From: Variovorax ginsengisoli
GTDB lineage: Bacteria > Pseudomonadota > Gammaproteobacteria > Burkholderiales > Burkholderiaceae_C
NCBI RefSeq assembly: GCF_030486595.1
Contig: NZ_JAUJZH010000016.1
Coordinates: forward strand, 62,001-126,000
Reading direction: 5' to 3'
DNA length: 64,000 bases
In this document: positions 44,944 to 54,970 of the stretch, in pieces
Layout: each line of letters starts with the position of its first letter
Position numbering within the stretch: the first letter of the stretch is position 1
The notes under the pieces: generated by a model
The model's database searches: none
What the model was told of the DNA's origin: nothing
Seen by the model: the letters and a program-made list of their open reading frames with translations, nothing else
Translations under genes and position numbers: made by a program

Positions 44944-46050
44944 CTAGCGTCTCAGCACCAGCCAGGTGAAGGCGCCGAGCGACATCACGGAATAGATCAG
45001 GCCGGGTGCCGCCGCCGTGATCCATGGCCACCAGTTGCCGAGGTTGCCCAGGTAGCCGAAGACGTTGTTCAACAGGAAGAAGCTGATTCCGATCATCACT
45101 CCGCCAAACATGTAGGTGGCGATGCCGGCCTGCCGGAAGTGCAGGTAGGCGAAGGGCAGGGCCAGCACGATCATCACCAGGCAGGACAGGGGATAGAAGA
45201 CCTTGCGCCAGAACTCGATCTCGTAGCGCTGCGCGGTCTGGCCGTTGGCGTCGAGGTGGCGGATGTAGTCGAACAGGTCCAGCGTGCGCATGCGCTCGGG
45301 GCGCAGCAGCGCGACCGACACCATCTCGTTGCTCAGCGAAGTCGGCCACTCGAGCACCGGCACCGTGGTGCGGACGATGCGCGGGGCCCCGGGGCCCCGC
45401 GTTTCATACAGCTGGCGCTCGGCGTTGATCAGGGTCCAGTGGCCGCGGTCGACCGTTGCGCCGGGCGCGGAGGTTTGCGAGACCAGGAAGCCCTGGCCGT
45501 CGAACTCGAGGATCCGGGGATCCTTCAGGATGCCGTTGCGCCCCATCGACACCACGTTGACCGCGAAGGAGGTGTCGCCCTGGCGCTCCTTGAGCCAGGC
45601 GCCGGTGTTGCCGATCAGCGCGAGCGGACCCTGGTAGCGGGCCTTGAGCAACTGGGCCGCGCGGTCCGTCACGGGCGCCACGTAGTCGCCGACCGCGAAG
45701 GTCAGCACCACGAAGGCGGCCCCGAGCAGCAGCAGCGTGCGCAGGGCCCGCCAGGGGCCGAGGCCGCTGGTGCGAAGGATCGTGAATTCGGAGCTCTGAG
45801 CCAGCCGGGCCATGACGAAGATGGTGCCGATCAGCACCGCGATCGGCAGCAGTTCGTAGAGATGGCTGGGAATCAGCAGCGCCACGTAGAGGAGCGCCTG
45901 GGGCGCGCCGTAGCCGAGTGAATCGGGACTGGCGATGGACTGCAGCTCGTCGACGAAGTCGAAGAAGAAGAACAGGCTCAGGAAGCCCAGGGCGACGAAG
46001 GCGACCGACTTCAGCACCTCCGCGTAGATCAGGCGGCGGATGGTTTTCAC
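44944..46050 (-). CDS. lptG: LPS export permease LptG
   Basis: A 368-aa inner-membrane protein. The N-terminal membrane segment is preceded by [20 protein letters not shown]. There are six predicted transmembrane segments in two groups of three around a periplasmic beta-jellyroll domain (about 130-270). With LptF and the LptB ATPase it extracts lipopolysaccharide from the inner membrane. Its start overlaps the lptF stop by 4 nt, so the subunits are translationally coupled. Confidence 0.93.
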   Translation of the reverse strand: MKTIRRLIYAEVLKSVAFVALGFLSLFFFFDFVDELQSIASPDSLGYGAPQALLYVALLIPSHLYELLPIAVLIGTIFVMARLAQSSEFTILRTSGLGPWRALRTLLLLGAAFVVLTFAVGDYVAPVTDRAAQLLKARYQGPLALIGNTGAWLKERQGDTSFAVNVVSMGRNGILKDPRILEFDGQGFLVSQTSAPGATVDRGHWTLINAERQLYETRGPGAPRIVRTTVPVLEWPTSLSNEMVSVALLRPERMRTLDLFDYIRHLDANGQTAQRYEIEFWRKVFYPLSCLVMIVLALPFAYLHFRQAGIATYMFGGVMIGISFFLLNNVFGYLGNLGNWWPWITAAAPGLIYSVMSLGAFTWLVLRR

Positions 46051-47156
46051 GCGTTCGATGTGGTTGCAGGCTGCGCCGGGACGCGGCGCGTCGGGAAGCC
46101 CCAGTTGAAATGTCGCTTGGCGAGCCAGAGCAGGCCCAGCACCAGGACGCCGCCGTGCAGTGCGAGCAGGAAGCCGCCGACGCCGAAGCGCCCCGCCCCG
46201 ACCCAGCTCTGGCCGAGATTGAGCAGGTTGAAGTAGAGGACGAAGGCGAACAGCGCGAACAGCAGGTTGCCGCTGCGGCCGACGCGCGGATTGACGCTCG
46301 ACAGCGCCAGCGCCAGCAGCACGAAATTGGCGCCCGCGAACAGCAGGCCGATGCGCCAGGCGAGCTCGGCGCGGTTGACCGGATTCGGCTCGCGCAGCAG
46401 GGCCAGCGTGGTGCGGGCGCGCACCGGCATCACGTCCAGCGGGTCGCCCGAACGGCCGCCGACCCGGGCGCCGTAGGTCTCGAATTCGCTGATCTTGATG
46501 CCGGTCGGCTGCAGCGGCTCCTCGATGCGCTGGCCGTTGCTCAGCATCAGGTAGCGGATGCCGTCCAGGTCCTCCATGCGGCCGCTGCGCGCCGAGGTCA
46601 CGATGCGCAGGTTGCGCTCGATCGACGAGATGAACACGTTGCTGGCGGTGGCGCTGTCCGGGGCGTCCTTGTCGATGAAGAAGACCCGCAGCCGGCCGGC
46701 CGATTCGCGGAACTCACCGGGCGCGACCCGCTCGATGTCGCTGCGCCGCTCGTAGCGCTCGCGCATGTTCTGGGTCTGCGAATTGGCCCAGGGCCAGCCG
46801 ACCAGGGAGAACAGGGCGATCAGCAGCAGGATCGGCCAGGCGAAGCCGAACAGCGGGCGCAGGAACTCCGCCAGACCGCGCCCGCTCGAGAACCAGATCA
46901 CCATCTCGCTGTCGCGGTACATGCGCGACAGCGTGCCGACGATCGAAATGAACAGGCAGAGGCTGAGGATGGTCGGCATGTAGCCGAGCACGGTGTAGGT
47001 CATCACGAGGAAGACCTCGGAGGGATTCACGCTGCCCTTGGCCGCCAGTCCGAGGGTGCGGATCAGCATCATCGTCATCACGATGGTGACCAGCACCACC
47101 AGCGTGGCGCCGAAGCTGCGCGACAGCTCCTTGCGTAGAGAGGAATGGAATAACAT
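46047..47156 (-). CDS. lptF: LPS export permease LptF
   Basis: A 369-aa inner-membrane partner of LptG with the same plan: three N-terminal segments, a periplasmic jellyroll domain, then three C-terminal segments. The N-terminus [20 protein letters not shown] is the family start, so longer upstream readings are rejected. Its start codon is only 21 bp from the divergent pepA start, so promoters must overlap coding sequence. Confidence 0.93.
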   Translation of the reverse strand: MLFHSSLRKELSRSFGATLVVLVTIVMTMMLIRTLGLAAKGSVNPSEVFLVMTYTVLGYMPTILSLCLFISIVGTLSRMYRDSEMVIWFSSGRGLAEFLRPLFGFAWPILLLIALFSLVGWPWANSQTQNMRERYERRSDIERVAPGEFRESAGRLRVFFIDKDAPDSATASNVFISSIERNLRIVTSARSGRMEDLDGIRYLMLSNGQRIEEPLQPTGIKISEFETYGARVGGRSGDPLDVMPVRARTTLALLREPNPVNRAELAWRIGLLFAGANFVLLALALSSVNPRVGRSGNLLFALFAFVLYFNLLNLGQSWVGAGRFGVGGFLLALHGGVLVLGLLWLAKRHFNWGFPTRRVPAQPATTSNA

Positions 47157-47177
47157 CGTCGAGGGAAAAAAAGGATT

Positions 47178-48668
47178 ATGGACTTTCAACTCAAGACCCT
47201 CTCCATCGCCCAGGCCGCCACCGAGAAAGCCGATGTCCTCGTCGTGCTGGTGGCCGCCGGAACCAGCAGCGCCAAAGATGCGCTCTCCACCCTGGCAGCC
47301 GAGGCCCGCAAGGCCGGCGACCTGCCCGACAAGGCGGGCAAGCTGCTCGCGCTGTATCGGCCGGCCGGCATCGCGGCGGCGCGCGTGCTGCTGGCGGCCG
47401 TGGGGGACGGCGGCGCGCCTGCGGTCCGGACCGCGGTCCTGGCGGCGGTCAACGCCGCCAAGGGCGCGAGCCCGAAGCGGGTGGCGATCGTCTTCGCCGG
47501 CGCGCCCGACGCGGCCAGCCTGGGCAGCGCGGTGCTGGCCTCGGCCGACGCCAGCTATGTCTACACCGAGACCAAGTCCAAGCCCGAGCCGCGCACGATC
47601 CGCCAGTTGACCGTTGGCGTGCCGGACGCGGCCGCGCTGCGCGAGGCCTTCGACCAGGCCACTGCGACGGTTGCCGGGGTCGAACTGGCCAAGGAATGGG
47701 GCAACCGCCCCGGCAACTACTGCACGCCCACGATGCTGGCCGATGCCGCGAAGAAGCTGGCCGAGCTGCCGAACGTGAAGTGCGAAGTGCTGGGCCCGAA
47801 GGAAGTGGCCAAGCTCGGCATGGGCGCCTTTGCCGCCGTGTCGCAAGGGTCGGCCGAGCCGCTGCGCTTCATCGTGCTGCGCTACCACGGGGCCGCCAAG
47901 GACCAGGCGCCCGTGGTGCTGGTCGGCAAGGGCATCACCTTCGACACCGGCGGCGTCTCGCTCAAGCCGGCCGCCGAAATGGACGAAATGAAGTTCGACA
48001 TGTGCGGCGCCGCCAGCGTGCTGGGCGTGTTCCGTGCCCTCGGCGACATCCAGCCTCCGATCAACGTGGTCGGGCTGGTGCCCTCGTGCGAGAACATGAA
48101 CGACGGCCGGGCGATCAAGCCGGGCGACGTCGTCACCAGCATGAGCGGCCAGACCATCGAGGTGCTCAACACCGACGCCGAGGGGCGCCTGATCCTGTGC
48201 GATGCGCTGACCTATGCCAAGCGCTTCGCGCCGGCGGCGGTGATCGACATCGCCACCCTCACCGGGGCCTGCGTGGTGGCCCTGGGCGGCGTGCGCAGCG
48301 GGCTCTTCTCGAGCGACGACGCGTTGGCCGGCGCCCTCGAGGCGGCCGGCGAGGCGTCGCAGGATCGCTGCTGGCGGATGCCGCTCGACGACGACTACGC
48401 CGAAGGTCTCAAGACCCATTTCGCGGACGTCGCCAACGTGGCCGGACGCGCGGGCGGTGCCGTCACGGCGGCCAAGTTCCTGCAGCGCTTCGCGGGCGAC
48501 TACCCCTGGGCGCACCTGGACATCGCCGGCACGGCCTGGAAGAGCGGTGCCGCCAAGGGGTCCACCGGCCGGCCGGTGGGCCTGCTGCTGAGCTATCTGC
48601 TGGCACAGGGCGCCAAGGCGGCGCCCGCCTGGACGCCGAAGGCCGCCAAGCCGCGGTCGCGCAAGTGA
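47178..48668 (+). CDS. pepA: Leucyl aminopeptidase
   Basis: A 496-aa M17 metallopeptidase. The C-terminal catalytic domain holds [16 protein letters not shown] (Lys and Asp ligands, near residue 250) and the signature NTDAEGRL (near residue 331). It removes N-terminal residues from peptides, and in E. coli also binds DNA in dimer resolution. It is divergent from lptF and overlaps holC by 4 nt (GTGA). Confidence 0.95.
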   Translation: MDFQLKTLSIAQAATEKADVLVVLVAAGTSSAKDALSTLAAEARKAGDLPDKAGKLLALYRPAGIAAARVLLAAVGDGGAPAVRTAVLAAVNAAKGASPKRVAIVFAGAPDAASLGSAVLASADASYVYTETKSKPEPRTIRQLTVGVPDAAALREAFDQATATVAGVELAKEWGNRPGNYCTPTMLADAAKKLAELPNVKCEVLGPKEVAKLGMGAFAAVSQGSAEPLRFIVLRYHGAAKDQAPVVLVGKGITFDTGGVSLKPAAEMDEMKFDMCGAASVLGVFRALGDIQPPINVVGLVPSCENMNDGRAIKPGDVVTSMSGQTIEVLNTDAEGRLILCDALTYAKRFAPAAVIDIATLTGACVVALGGVRSGLFSSDDALAGALEAAGEASQDRCWRMPLDDDYAEGLKTHFADVANVAGRAGGAVTAAKFLQRFAGDYPWAHLDIAGTAWKSGAAKGSTGRPVGLLLSYLLAQGAKAAPAWTPKAAKPRSRK

Positions 48669-49105
48669 CCGAGATCGACGGCCACTACAACATGCCCGAC
48701 AAGGTGGGCTACGCCTGCCGGCTGCTGCGCAAGGCGGTGAGCGCCCATGGCGCGCGGCTTGTGGTAGTGGCGGACGCGGCCCTGCTGGAGGCGATCGACA
48801 CGGCCTTGTGGACGCTCTCGCCGACCGATTTCGTCGCCCACTGCCGCGGCGACGATGCGCCTTCCATCGTCGAGCGTTCGCCTGTGGTGCTGGTGGACAG
48901 CGCCGCCACCGCGCTGCCCGACCGGCCGATCCTCGTCAATCTCGGCGCCGAGCTGCCCGCGCGTTTCGAGCGCTTCGAGCGGCTGATCGACATCGTCGGC
49001 AGCGACGACGCCGACCGCCAGGCCGGTCGCGCCCGGTGGCGTCATTACAAGGACCGAGGCTACGCGATCCGCACCTATGCCTACGCGGGGGGGGCCAACA
49101 CATGA
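48665..49105 (+). CDS. holC: DNA polymerase III chi subunit
   Basis: A 146-aa chi subunit that links the clamp loader to single-strand binding protein. Conserved text includes [20 protein letters not shown] and [15 protein letters not shown]. The C-terminus [12 protein letters not shown] is the family tail. The start is GTG 48665 inside the pepA stop, implying coupling. The pepA-holC order is widespread. Confidence 0.92.
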   Translation: MTEIDGHYNMPDKVGYACRLLRKAVSAHGARLVVVADAALLEAIDTALWTLSPTDFVAHCRGDDAPSIVERSPVVLVDSAATALPDRPILVNLGAELPARFERFERLIDIVGSDDADRQAGRARWRHYKDRGYAIRTYAYAGGANT

Positions 49106-49166
49106 GCCCCCGCCCGGCCGTTCCGAAGGAGGCTCGCACCGCAGTGCGAAGCACGGAGGTTGCCCT

Positions 49167-49586
49167 GTGACCGGTACGCCCCGTACGCCGCCGCGCTTCG
49201 TGCCCACCTTGACGACGGTGCTCGAGCCGGCGCCGCAGGAGGCGGCCGCCGAGGCGCCGACCGCATCCGTGGCTGCGCAGGCGGCCGTGACCGAGCCCTC
49301 GCAGGCCGTCGCGCTGAGTCCCGAGGCCAAGCTGTCCGAGGCCGAGGCCTTCCGCCTCGAAGAGCAATTGCTGCACCGCGTGCTGCAGCGCGTCGACCTG
49401 TCGCTCGAAGAGCGCGTGAGCGATGCCGTGTCAGCTGCCGTTCAGCAGCACCTCGACACGATGATCCCCGGTCTGCGCCGTGAAATCGAGGCCGTTTTGC
49501 GTGCTTTGGTGAGCGAAGCGCTGGCCCGCGAGCTTTCGGACAACCCCGGGTCTACGCCAGCATTCGGACGCGAAACCTTGGGCTAA
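49167..49586 (+). CDS. Hypothetical protein downstream of holC
   Basis: A 139-aa protein from GTG 49167 with ribosome site GGAGGT. The first 60 residues are an Ala/Pro/Glu-rich disordered leader. The rest is a long amphipathic helix (AEAFRLEEQLLHRVLQRVDL and onward), probably coiled-coil. It is a conserved-looking companion of pepA-holC in Burkholderiales. No function is assigned. Confidence 0.65.
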   Translation: MTGTPRTPPRFVPTLTTVLEPAPQEAAAEAPTASVAAQAAVTEPSQAVALSPEAKLSEAEAFRLEEQLLHRVLQRVDLSLEERVSDAVSAAVQQHLDTMIPGLRREIEAVLRALVSEALARELSDNPGSTPAFGRETLG

Positions 49587-49712
49587 ACTGCGCGCCGGGT
49601 CGAAAAGCGCGGGGGCGCTGCGCATCCGCGGCGCGATACTTGCTCAAGGGTTGTGCCCGGATCCAAAGACCGGTTTTCAACTCTCACTTCATCAATGTTC
49701 TGGAGGTTTCCC

Positions 49713-50918
49713 ATGCAATTGAAATGGACTGCTGTCGCCCTGGCCGCTCTCGCGCTCGTGGCCTGTGGCAAGAAGGAAGAAGCCGCGGCGCCCGCGGCGC
49801 CTGCACCGACCGCAGCCGCTCCCGCTCCCGCCGCACCCCCGGCCGATGCCCTGGTCGTCAAGATCGGCCACGTCGCTCCCACCAGCGGCGCCATCGCCCA
49901 CCTCGGCAAGGACAACGAATTCGGCGCTCGCATGGCGATCGAGGACCTCAATGCCAAGGGCATGAAGATCGGCGACAAGGTCGCCAAGTTCGAACTGCTC
50001 GCCGAAGACGACGCAGCCGATCCGAAGCAAGGCACGGCCGTGGCCCAGAAGCTGGTCGACAGCAAGGTCAACGGCGTCGTTGGCCACCTGAATTCCGGCA
50101 CCACCATCCCGGCATCCAAGCTCTACAGCGACGCTGGCATTCCGCAGATCTCGCCGTCGGCGACCAACCCCAAGTACACCCGCCAGGGCTTCAAGACCAC
50201 GTTCCGCGTGGTGGCTGACGACACGCAACTGGGCGGCACGCTCGGCAAGTACGCCGTCGAGACGCTGAAGGGCAAGAACATCGCCGTGATCGACGACCGC
50301 ACGGCCTACGGCCAGGGCGTCGCCGAAGAATTCGAGAAGGCCGCCAAGGCCGCCGGCGGCACCATCGTCGGCCACGAGTTCACGACCGACAAGTCGACCG
50401 ACTTCAACGCCATCCTGACCAAGCTGAAGGGCGCCCAGCCCGACATCCTGTTCTTCGGCGGCATGGACGCCGTCGGCGGCCCGATGCTCAAACAGGTCAA
50501 GCAACTCGGCATGAACGTCAAGTTCATGGGCGGCGACGGCCTGTGCACCGGCGAGCTGGCCAAGCTGGCCGGCGACGCGATCGGCGAAGACATGGTGGTC
50601 TGTGCCGAAGCCGGCGGCGTGGACGGCGACTTCAAGGCGCCGCTGGAAGCCTGGAAGACCAAGTTCAAGGAAAAGAACGGCGTCGATGTGCAGATCTATG
50701 CACCGTACGTCTACGACGCCGTGCAGGTGCTCGCGGCTGCGATGGCCAAGGCCGGCTCGGCCGATCCCGAGAAGTACCTGCCCGAAGTCGGCAAGGTCCA
50801 GTACAACGGCCTGACCGGCCCCATCGCCTTCGACGAAAAGGGCGACATCAAGAACGGCGCGCTGACGCTCTACACCTACAAGAACGGTGCGCGCACGCAG
50901 ATCGCCGTGGTGCGCTGA
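49713..50918 (+). CDS. livK: Branched-chain amino acid ABC transporter substrate-binding lipoprotein
   Basis: A 401-aa type I periplasmic binding protein. The N-terminus is a lipoprotein signal with lipobox LVAC, followed by an Ala/Pro-rich linker (about 24-45). The ligand domain begins VVKIGHVAPTSGAIAHLGKD and is full length. The Liv/amide family binds Leu/Ile/Val or related ligands; the specificity is inferred. No permease or ATPase genes follow, so it is an orphan component. A strong terminator lies 24 bp downstream. Confidence 0.88.
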   Translation: MQLKWTAVALAALALVACGKKEEAAAPAAPAPTAAAPAPAAPPADALVVKIGHVAPTSGAIAHLGKDNEFGARMAIEDLNAKGMKIGDKVAKFELLAEDDAADPKQGTAVAQKLVDSKVNGVVGHLNSGTTIPASKLYSDAGIPQISPSATNPKYTRQGFKTTFRVVADDTQLGGTLGKYAVETLKGKNIAVIDDRTAYGQGVAEEFEKAAKAAGGTIVGHEFTTDKSTDFNAILTKLKGAQPDILFFGGMDAVGGPMLKQVKQLGMNVKFMGGDGLCTGELAKLAGDAIGEDMVVCAEAGGVDGDFKAPLEAWKTKFKEKNGVDVQIYAPYVYDAVQVLAAAMAKAGSADPEKYLPEVGKVQYNGLTGPIAFDEKGDIKNGALTLYTYKNGARTQIAVVR

Positions 50919-50942
50919 GCGCTTCGCGCTCGCAACGAAAAG

Positions 50943-50964
50943 GGGGCCTTCGGGCCCCTTTTTT
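50943..50964 (+). terminator. Rho-independent terminator after livK
   Basis: GGGGCC-TTCG-GGCCCC followed by six T, a textbook stable hairpin. Confidence 0.92.
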
Positions 50965-50975
50965 CTTGGACGCGA

Positions 50976-51350
50976 TCAGGCAGCACCCGATTGGGTGCAG
51001 TACTCGAAGAAGGCCTCGAGATCCCTGGACTTGTCGAACACCGCGTCGGCACCGAGCGCCATGCAGCGGGCACGGATGTCTGCGCTGACGAAGTTGCTCA
51101 GCACCACCGCGCGCTGCGCGGCCCGCCGGTCGAGGCATGCCTTGAGCACGCCCAGGCCGGAGCCTTCCTTGAGGAACAGGTCCACGATCAGAAGTTGCCA
51201 CTCGTCGGCATGGGCCGCGAGCCAGGCGGCGGCGTCGGTTTCGGTCTCGGCCATGCCGAGCACGCGCGCGCCGGCCAGGTCTTCGAGTGCCGGAATCAGG
51301 TTGTCTCGGATGGTCCGGTTGTCTTCGACGAGGTAGGTGAGTTGCGCCAT
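50976..51350 (-). CDS. Stand-alone response-regulator receiver protein
   Basis: A 124-aa CheY-like receiver with no output domain. The acidic pair lies in YLVEDN, the phospho-acceptor Asp57 in LLIVDLFLKEG, a Ser/Thr-type switch in VVLSNF and Lys107 in VFDKSRD. The output must occur by protein contact. No kinase gene is adjacent. Its tail converges on the livK terminator. Confidence 0.85.
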   Translation of the reverse strand: MAQLTYLVEDNRTIRDNLIPALEDLAGARVLGMAETETDAAAWLAAHADEWQLLIVDLFLKEGSGLGVLKACLDRRAAQRAVVLSNFVSADIRARCMALGADAVFDKSRDLEAFFEYCTQSGAA

Positions 51351-51473
51351 GCCGGATCTTGCGAGTGCCAATCTGCAAGGCTAGCCGGCCGCGGCACCGC
51401 GGTCATGGCCACAGGGCTTGCGATGGCGTAGGAGAAAGCGGACGGAGTCGCTCGCCCGAGGTCCAGGCACAAA

Positions 51474-51496
51474 AAAGCCCCGGCATGCGGGGCTTT
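51474..51496 (-). terminator. Terminator downstream of tRNA-Ser
   Basis: AAAGCCCCG-GCATG-CGGGGCTTT. On the minus strand it is followed by a T-run (A-run 51471-51476), about 60 bp past the tRNA 3' end. Confidence 0.85.
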
Positions 51497-51556
51497 CAGG
51501 ACGTATCCATTTCGATGTGAAGGGCAGTTGGAGGCTGCCGGAGACGATTTTTCTGG

Positions 51557-51644
51557 CGGAGCAGGCGGGATTCGAACCCGCGGAGGGCTATTAACCCTCA
51601 CACGCTTTCCAGGCGTGCGACTTAAACCGCTCATCCACCGCTCC
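51557..51644 (-). tRNA. tRNA-Ser (anticodon GGA)
   Basis: An 88-nt class II tRNA. The acceptor stem GGAGCGG pairs with the 3' CTGCTCC, with discriminator G. The anticodon loop is CTGGAAA, the long variable arm TGTGAGGGTTAATAGCCCTC and the T-arm GCGGGTTCGAATCCCGC. It decodes UCC/UCU. CCA is not encoded. No integrase gene or direct repeat is seen beside it. Confidence 0.97.
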
Positions 51645-51807
51645 GAGCCTTAGATTGTAGCAGTGACAGAGGGCGGTTTCGGCCGCGGAAGGGGGCGCCG
51701 GGCGCGGGCGCGCAGGGCCGGTCGTCAACTTCTCCGGCCGGCTGACCGGATCCTTCATCTGAATTCCGTACACTTCGCGCCTATTTGCCAGTCCGGAGCC
51801 CTGCCCC

Positions 51808-54138
51808 ATGAAATTCCGCTTTCCCATCGTCATCATCGACGAGGACTTCCGCTCCGAGAACACGTCGGGCCTGGGTATTCGCGCCCTGGCGCAGGCCTTC
51901 GAGAGCGAAGGCTTCGAGGTGCTGGGCGTCACCAGCTACGGCGACCTCAGCCAGTTCGCGCAGCAGCAAAGCCGCGCCAGCGCCTTCATCCTGTCGATCG
52001 ACGACGAGGAGTTCACGGTCGGCCCGGACCTCGACCCGGCGGTGCTGAGCCTGCGCAGCTTCATCGGCGAAGTGCGGCGCAAGAACGCCGACGTGCCGAT
52101 CTACATCTACGGCGAGACGAAGACCTCGCGCCACATCCCGAACGACATCCTGCGCGAGCTGCATGGCTTCATCCACATGTTCGAGGACACGCCGGAGTTC
52201 GTGGCGCGCCACATCATTCGGGAAGCGAAGAGCTATCTGGAAGGCGTGCAGCCGCCGTTCTTCAAGGCGCTGATCGACTACGCCGAAGACGGTTCGTACT
52301 CGTGGCACTGCCCCGGCCACTCGGGCGGCGTCGCCTTCCTGAAGAGCCCGGTGGGCCAGATGTTCCACCAGTTCTTCGGCGAGAACATGCTGCGCGCCGA
52401 CGTCTGCAACGCGGTCGAGGAACTCGGCCAGTTGCTCGACCACACCGGCCCGGTGGCCGCCAGCGAGCGCAACGCGGCGCGGATCTTCAACGCCGACCAC
52501 TGCTTCTTCGTCACCAACGGCACCAGCACCAGCAACAAGATGGTCTGGCACCACACCGTGGCGCCGGACGACGTGGTGGTGGTCGACCGCAACTGCCACA
52601 AGTCGATCCTGCACGCGATCATCATGACCGGCGCGATTCCGGTCTTCATGAAGCCGACGCGCAACCACTTCGGCATCATCGGCCCGATCCCGAAGAGCGA
52701 GTTCGAGCCGGCGGCGATCAAGGCCAAGATCGCAGCCAACCCGCTGCTCTCGCACGTCGACGCCAACAAGGTCAAGCCGCGCGTGATGACGCTCACGCAG
52801 TCGACCTACGACGGCGTGATCTACAACACCGAGACCATCAAGAACATGCTCGACGGCTACGTCGACACGCTGCACTTCGACGAGGCCTGGCTGCCGCACG
52901 CGGCCTTCCACCCGTTCTACGGCGCCTACCACGCGATGGGCAAGCGCCGGGTCCGGCCGCGGGACTCGCTGGTGTTCGCGACCCAGTCGACGCACAAGCT
53001 CTTGGCCGGCATCAGCCAGGCCAGCCACGTGCTGGTCCAGGATTCGCAGAACCGGGCGCTCGACCGCGACCTGTTCAACGAGGCCTACCTGATGCATTCG
53101 TCGACCAGCCCGCAGTACGCGATCATCGCCAGCTGCGACGTCGCCGCCGCGATGATGGAGCCGCCCGGCGGCACCGCGCTGGTCGAGGAGAGCATCCTCG
53201 AGGCGCTCGACTTCCGCCGCGCCATGCGCAAGGTCGAGGCCGAGTTCGGCAAGGACGAGTGGTGGTTCAAGGTCTGGGGCCCCGAGAAGCTGGTCGACGA
53301 GGGCATCGGCCGCGCCGACGACTGGATCATCAAGGGCGAGTCGCGCACCGCCAAGTGGCACGGCTTCGGCAAGCTGGCGGACGGCTTCAACATGCTCGAC
53401 CCGATCAAGTCGACCATCGTGACTCCGGGGCTCGATCTCAACGGCAAGTTCGCCAAGACCGGCATCCCGGCCAGCATCGTCACCAAGTTCCTGGCCGAGC
53501 ACGGCGTGATCGTCGAGAAGACCGGGCTCTACAGCTTCTTCATCATGTTCACGATCGGCATCACCAAGGGCCGCTGGAACACGCTGTTGACGGCGCTGCA
53601 GCAGTTCAAGGACGACTACGCGCGCAACCAGCCGATGTGGCGGATCATGCCGGAGTTCTGCCAGGCGCATCCCAAGTACGAGCGTCTCGGCCTGCGCGAC
53701 CTGTGCCACCACATCCACGAGCTCTATGCGCGCTTCGACGTCGCGCGCCTGACCACCGAGATGTACCTGAGCGACCTGACGCCGGCGATGAAGCCGAGCG
53801 ATGCCTTCGCCCACATCGCGCACCGCAAGACCGAGCGGGTCGAGATCGACCATCTCGAAGGCCGCATCACGACCAGCCTGATCACGCCGTACCCGCCGGG
53901 CATTCCGTTGCTGATCCCGGGCGAGGTCTTCAACAAGAAGATCGTCGACTACCTCAAGTTCGCGCGCGAGTTCAACACCGAATGCCCGGGCTTCGAGACC
54001 GACATCCACGGGCTGGTCGGGCGCATCGACGAGACGACCGGCAAGAAGCGCTACTACGCCGACTGCGTGCGGGCCGAGCCGCCGGTGGTGGTGGCCAGCG
54101 TCAAGCCAGCCGCAAAGTCATCACGCCCGCGACGATGA
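51808..54138 (+). CDS. Orn/Lys/Arg decarboxylase (fold type I PLP)
   Basis: A 776-aa class III-type basic amino acid decarboxylase. Residues 1-130 form the N-terminal CheY-like wing domain (FPIVIIDEDFRSENTSGLGI). The PLP domain has HCPGHSGGVAF, FDEAWLPHAAFH and the PLP-lysine Lys397 in STHKLLAG. A C-terminal domain (about 610-740) completes the fold. Such enzymes consume protons and make cadaverine, agmatine or putrescine. The substrate cannot be fixed from sequence, though arginine/lysine types share this length. Its 3' end overlaps the convergent transporter gene by 38 bp. Confidence 0.9.
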   Translation: MKFRFPIVIIDEDFRSENTSGLGIRALAQAFESEGFEVLGVTSYGDLSQFAQQQSRASAFILSIDDEEFTVGPDLDPAVLSLRSFIGEVRRKNADVPIYIYGETKTSRHIPNDILRELHGFIHMFEDTPEFVARHIIREAKSYLEGVQPPFFKALIDYAEDGSYSWHCPGHSGGVAFLKSPVGQMFHQFFGENMLRADVCNAVEELGQLLDHTGPVAASERNAARIFNADHCFFVTNGTSTSNKMVWHHTVAPDDVVVVDRNCHKSILHAIIMTGAIPVFMKPTRNHFGIIGPIPKSEFEPAAIKAKIAANPLLSHVDANKVKPRVMTLTQSTYDGVIYNTETIKNMLDGYVDTLHFDEAWLPHAAFHPFYGAYHAMGKRRVRPRDSLVFATQSTHKLLAGISQASHVLVQDSQNRALDRDLFNEAYLMHSSTSPQYAIIASCDVAAAMMEPPGGTALVEESILEALDFRRAMRKVEAEFGKDEWWFKVWGPEKLVDEGIGRADDWIIKGESRTAKWHGFGKLADGFNMLDPIKSTIVTPGLDLNGKFAKTGIPASIVTKFLAEHGVIVEKTGLYSFFIMFTIGITKGRWNTLLTALQQFKDDYARNQPMWRIMPEFCQAHPKYERLGLRDLCHHIHELYARFDVARLTTEMYLSDLTPAMKPSDAFAHIAHRKTERVEIDHLEGRITTSLITPYPPGIPLLIPGEVFNKKIVDYLKFAREFNTECPGFETDIHGLVGRIDETTGKKRYYADCVRAEPPVVVASVKPAAKSSRPRR

Positions 54139-54970
54139 CCACGGTGCCGATGGCACGCTGCCAGCCGAAGGGCTCGCGCAGGAAGAGGGTGCCGATGACC
54201 GCGGCGAACAGCACCGAGGTCTCGCGCAGCGCCGCGACGACGGCGACCGGCGCCTGGGTCATCGCCCACAGCGCGATGCCGTAGCTGCCCAGCGACGCCG
54301 CCGTGCCGACCAGCGCGATCTTCCAGCGCCCCGCCATGTAGGCCAGCGCGGCGCGCCGCCGGCCCGGGCGCCGCCACAGCACCAGCAGCAGGTAGGGCAG
54401 GCCGTCGAACACGAACAGGCCGGCCACGTAGGCGAGGGCGTCGCCCGAGGCGCGCACGCCGATGCCGTCGACCACGGTGTAGAGCGCGATGATCGCGGCG
54501 TTCGCCAGCGCGAAGCCGAGCGCCTTGCGGCGCTGCCTTTCGTCGCTGTCGCGCAGCGCCGAGCGCGACAGGCCCAAGGTCACCACGCCGGCGCAGATCA
54601 CGACCACGCCGGCCCAGCCCGCCAGCGAGATGCCTTCACCGATGAAGGGCAGGCTGCCCATCGCCACCAGCAGCGGCGCGCAGCCGCGCATCACCGGATA
54701 GGTGAGCCCGAGGTCGCCGTGCTTGTAGGCTCCGGCGAGCGCGATGTAGTAGCCGAGATGGATCACCAGCGAGGCCGCCATGTAGGGCCAGGCGGCCGGC
54801 GCCGGCAGGCCGGTGTGATACAGCAGCGGAACGGAGATGAAGAAGCCCAGGCTATGGATCAGCGCGGTGTCGAGCGACTTGTCGCCGCCCGACTTGATGA
54901 GCGCGTTCCAGCCCGCATGCAGCAGCGCGCCGAACAGCACGGCGCCGACGATCGAGGCGCCCAGCGTCAC
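54101..54970 (-). CDS. EamA/DMT-family transporter
   Basis: A 289-aa inner-membrane protein with about ten predicted membrane segments in two EamA repeats (GALLHAGWNALIKSGGDKSL near the start; a second repeat from about residue 150). It begins at GTG 54970, overlapping the HD-domain gene stop (GTGA), so it belongs to the phosphonate gene set. The substrate is unknown; export or uptake of an aminophosphonate-related compound is a guess. Confidence 0.82.
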   Translation of the reverse strand: MTLGASIVGAVLFGALLHAGWNALIKSGGDKSLDTALIHSLGFFISVPLLYHTGLPAPAAWPYMAASLVIHLGYYIALAGAYKHGDLGLTYPVMRGCAPLLVAMGSLPFIGEGISLAGWAGVVVICAGVVTLGLSRSALRDSDERQRRKALGFALANAAIIALYTVVDGIGVRASGDALAYVAGLFVFDGLPYLLLVLWRRPGRRRAALAYMAGRWKIALVGTAASLGSYGIALWAMTQAPVAVVAALRETSVLFAAVIGTLFLREPFGWQRAIGTVVIVAGVMTLRLA

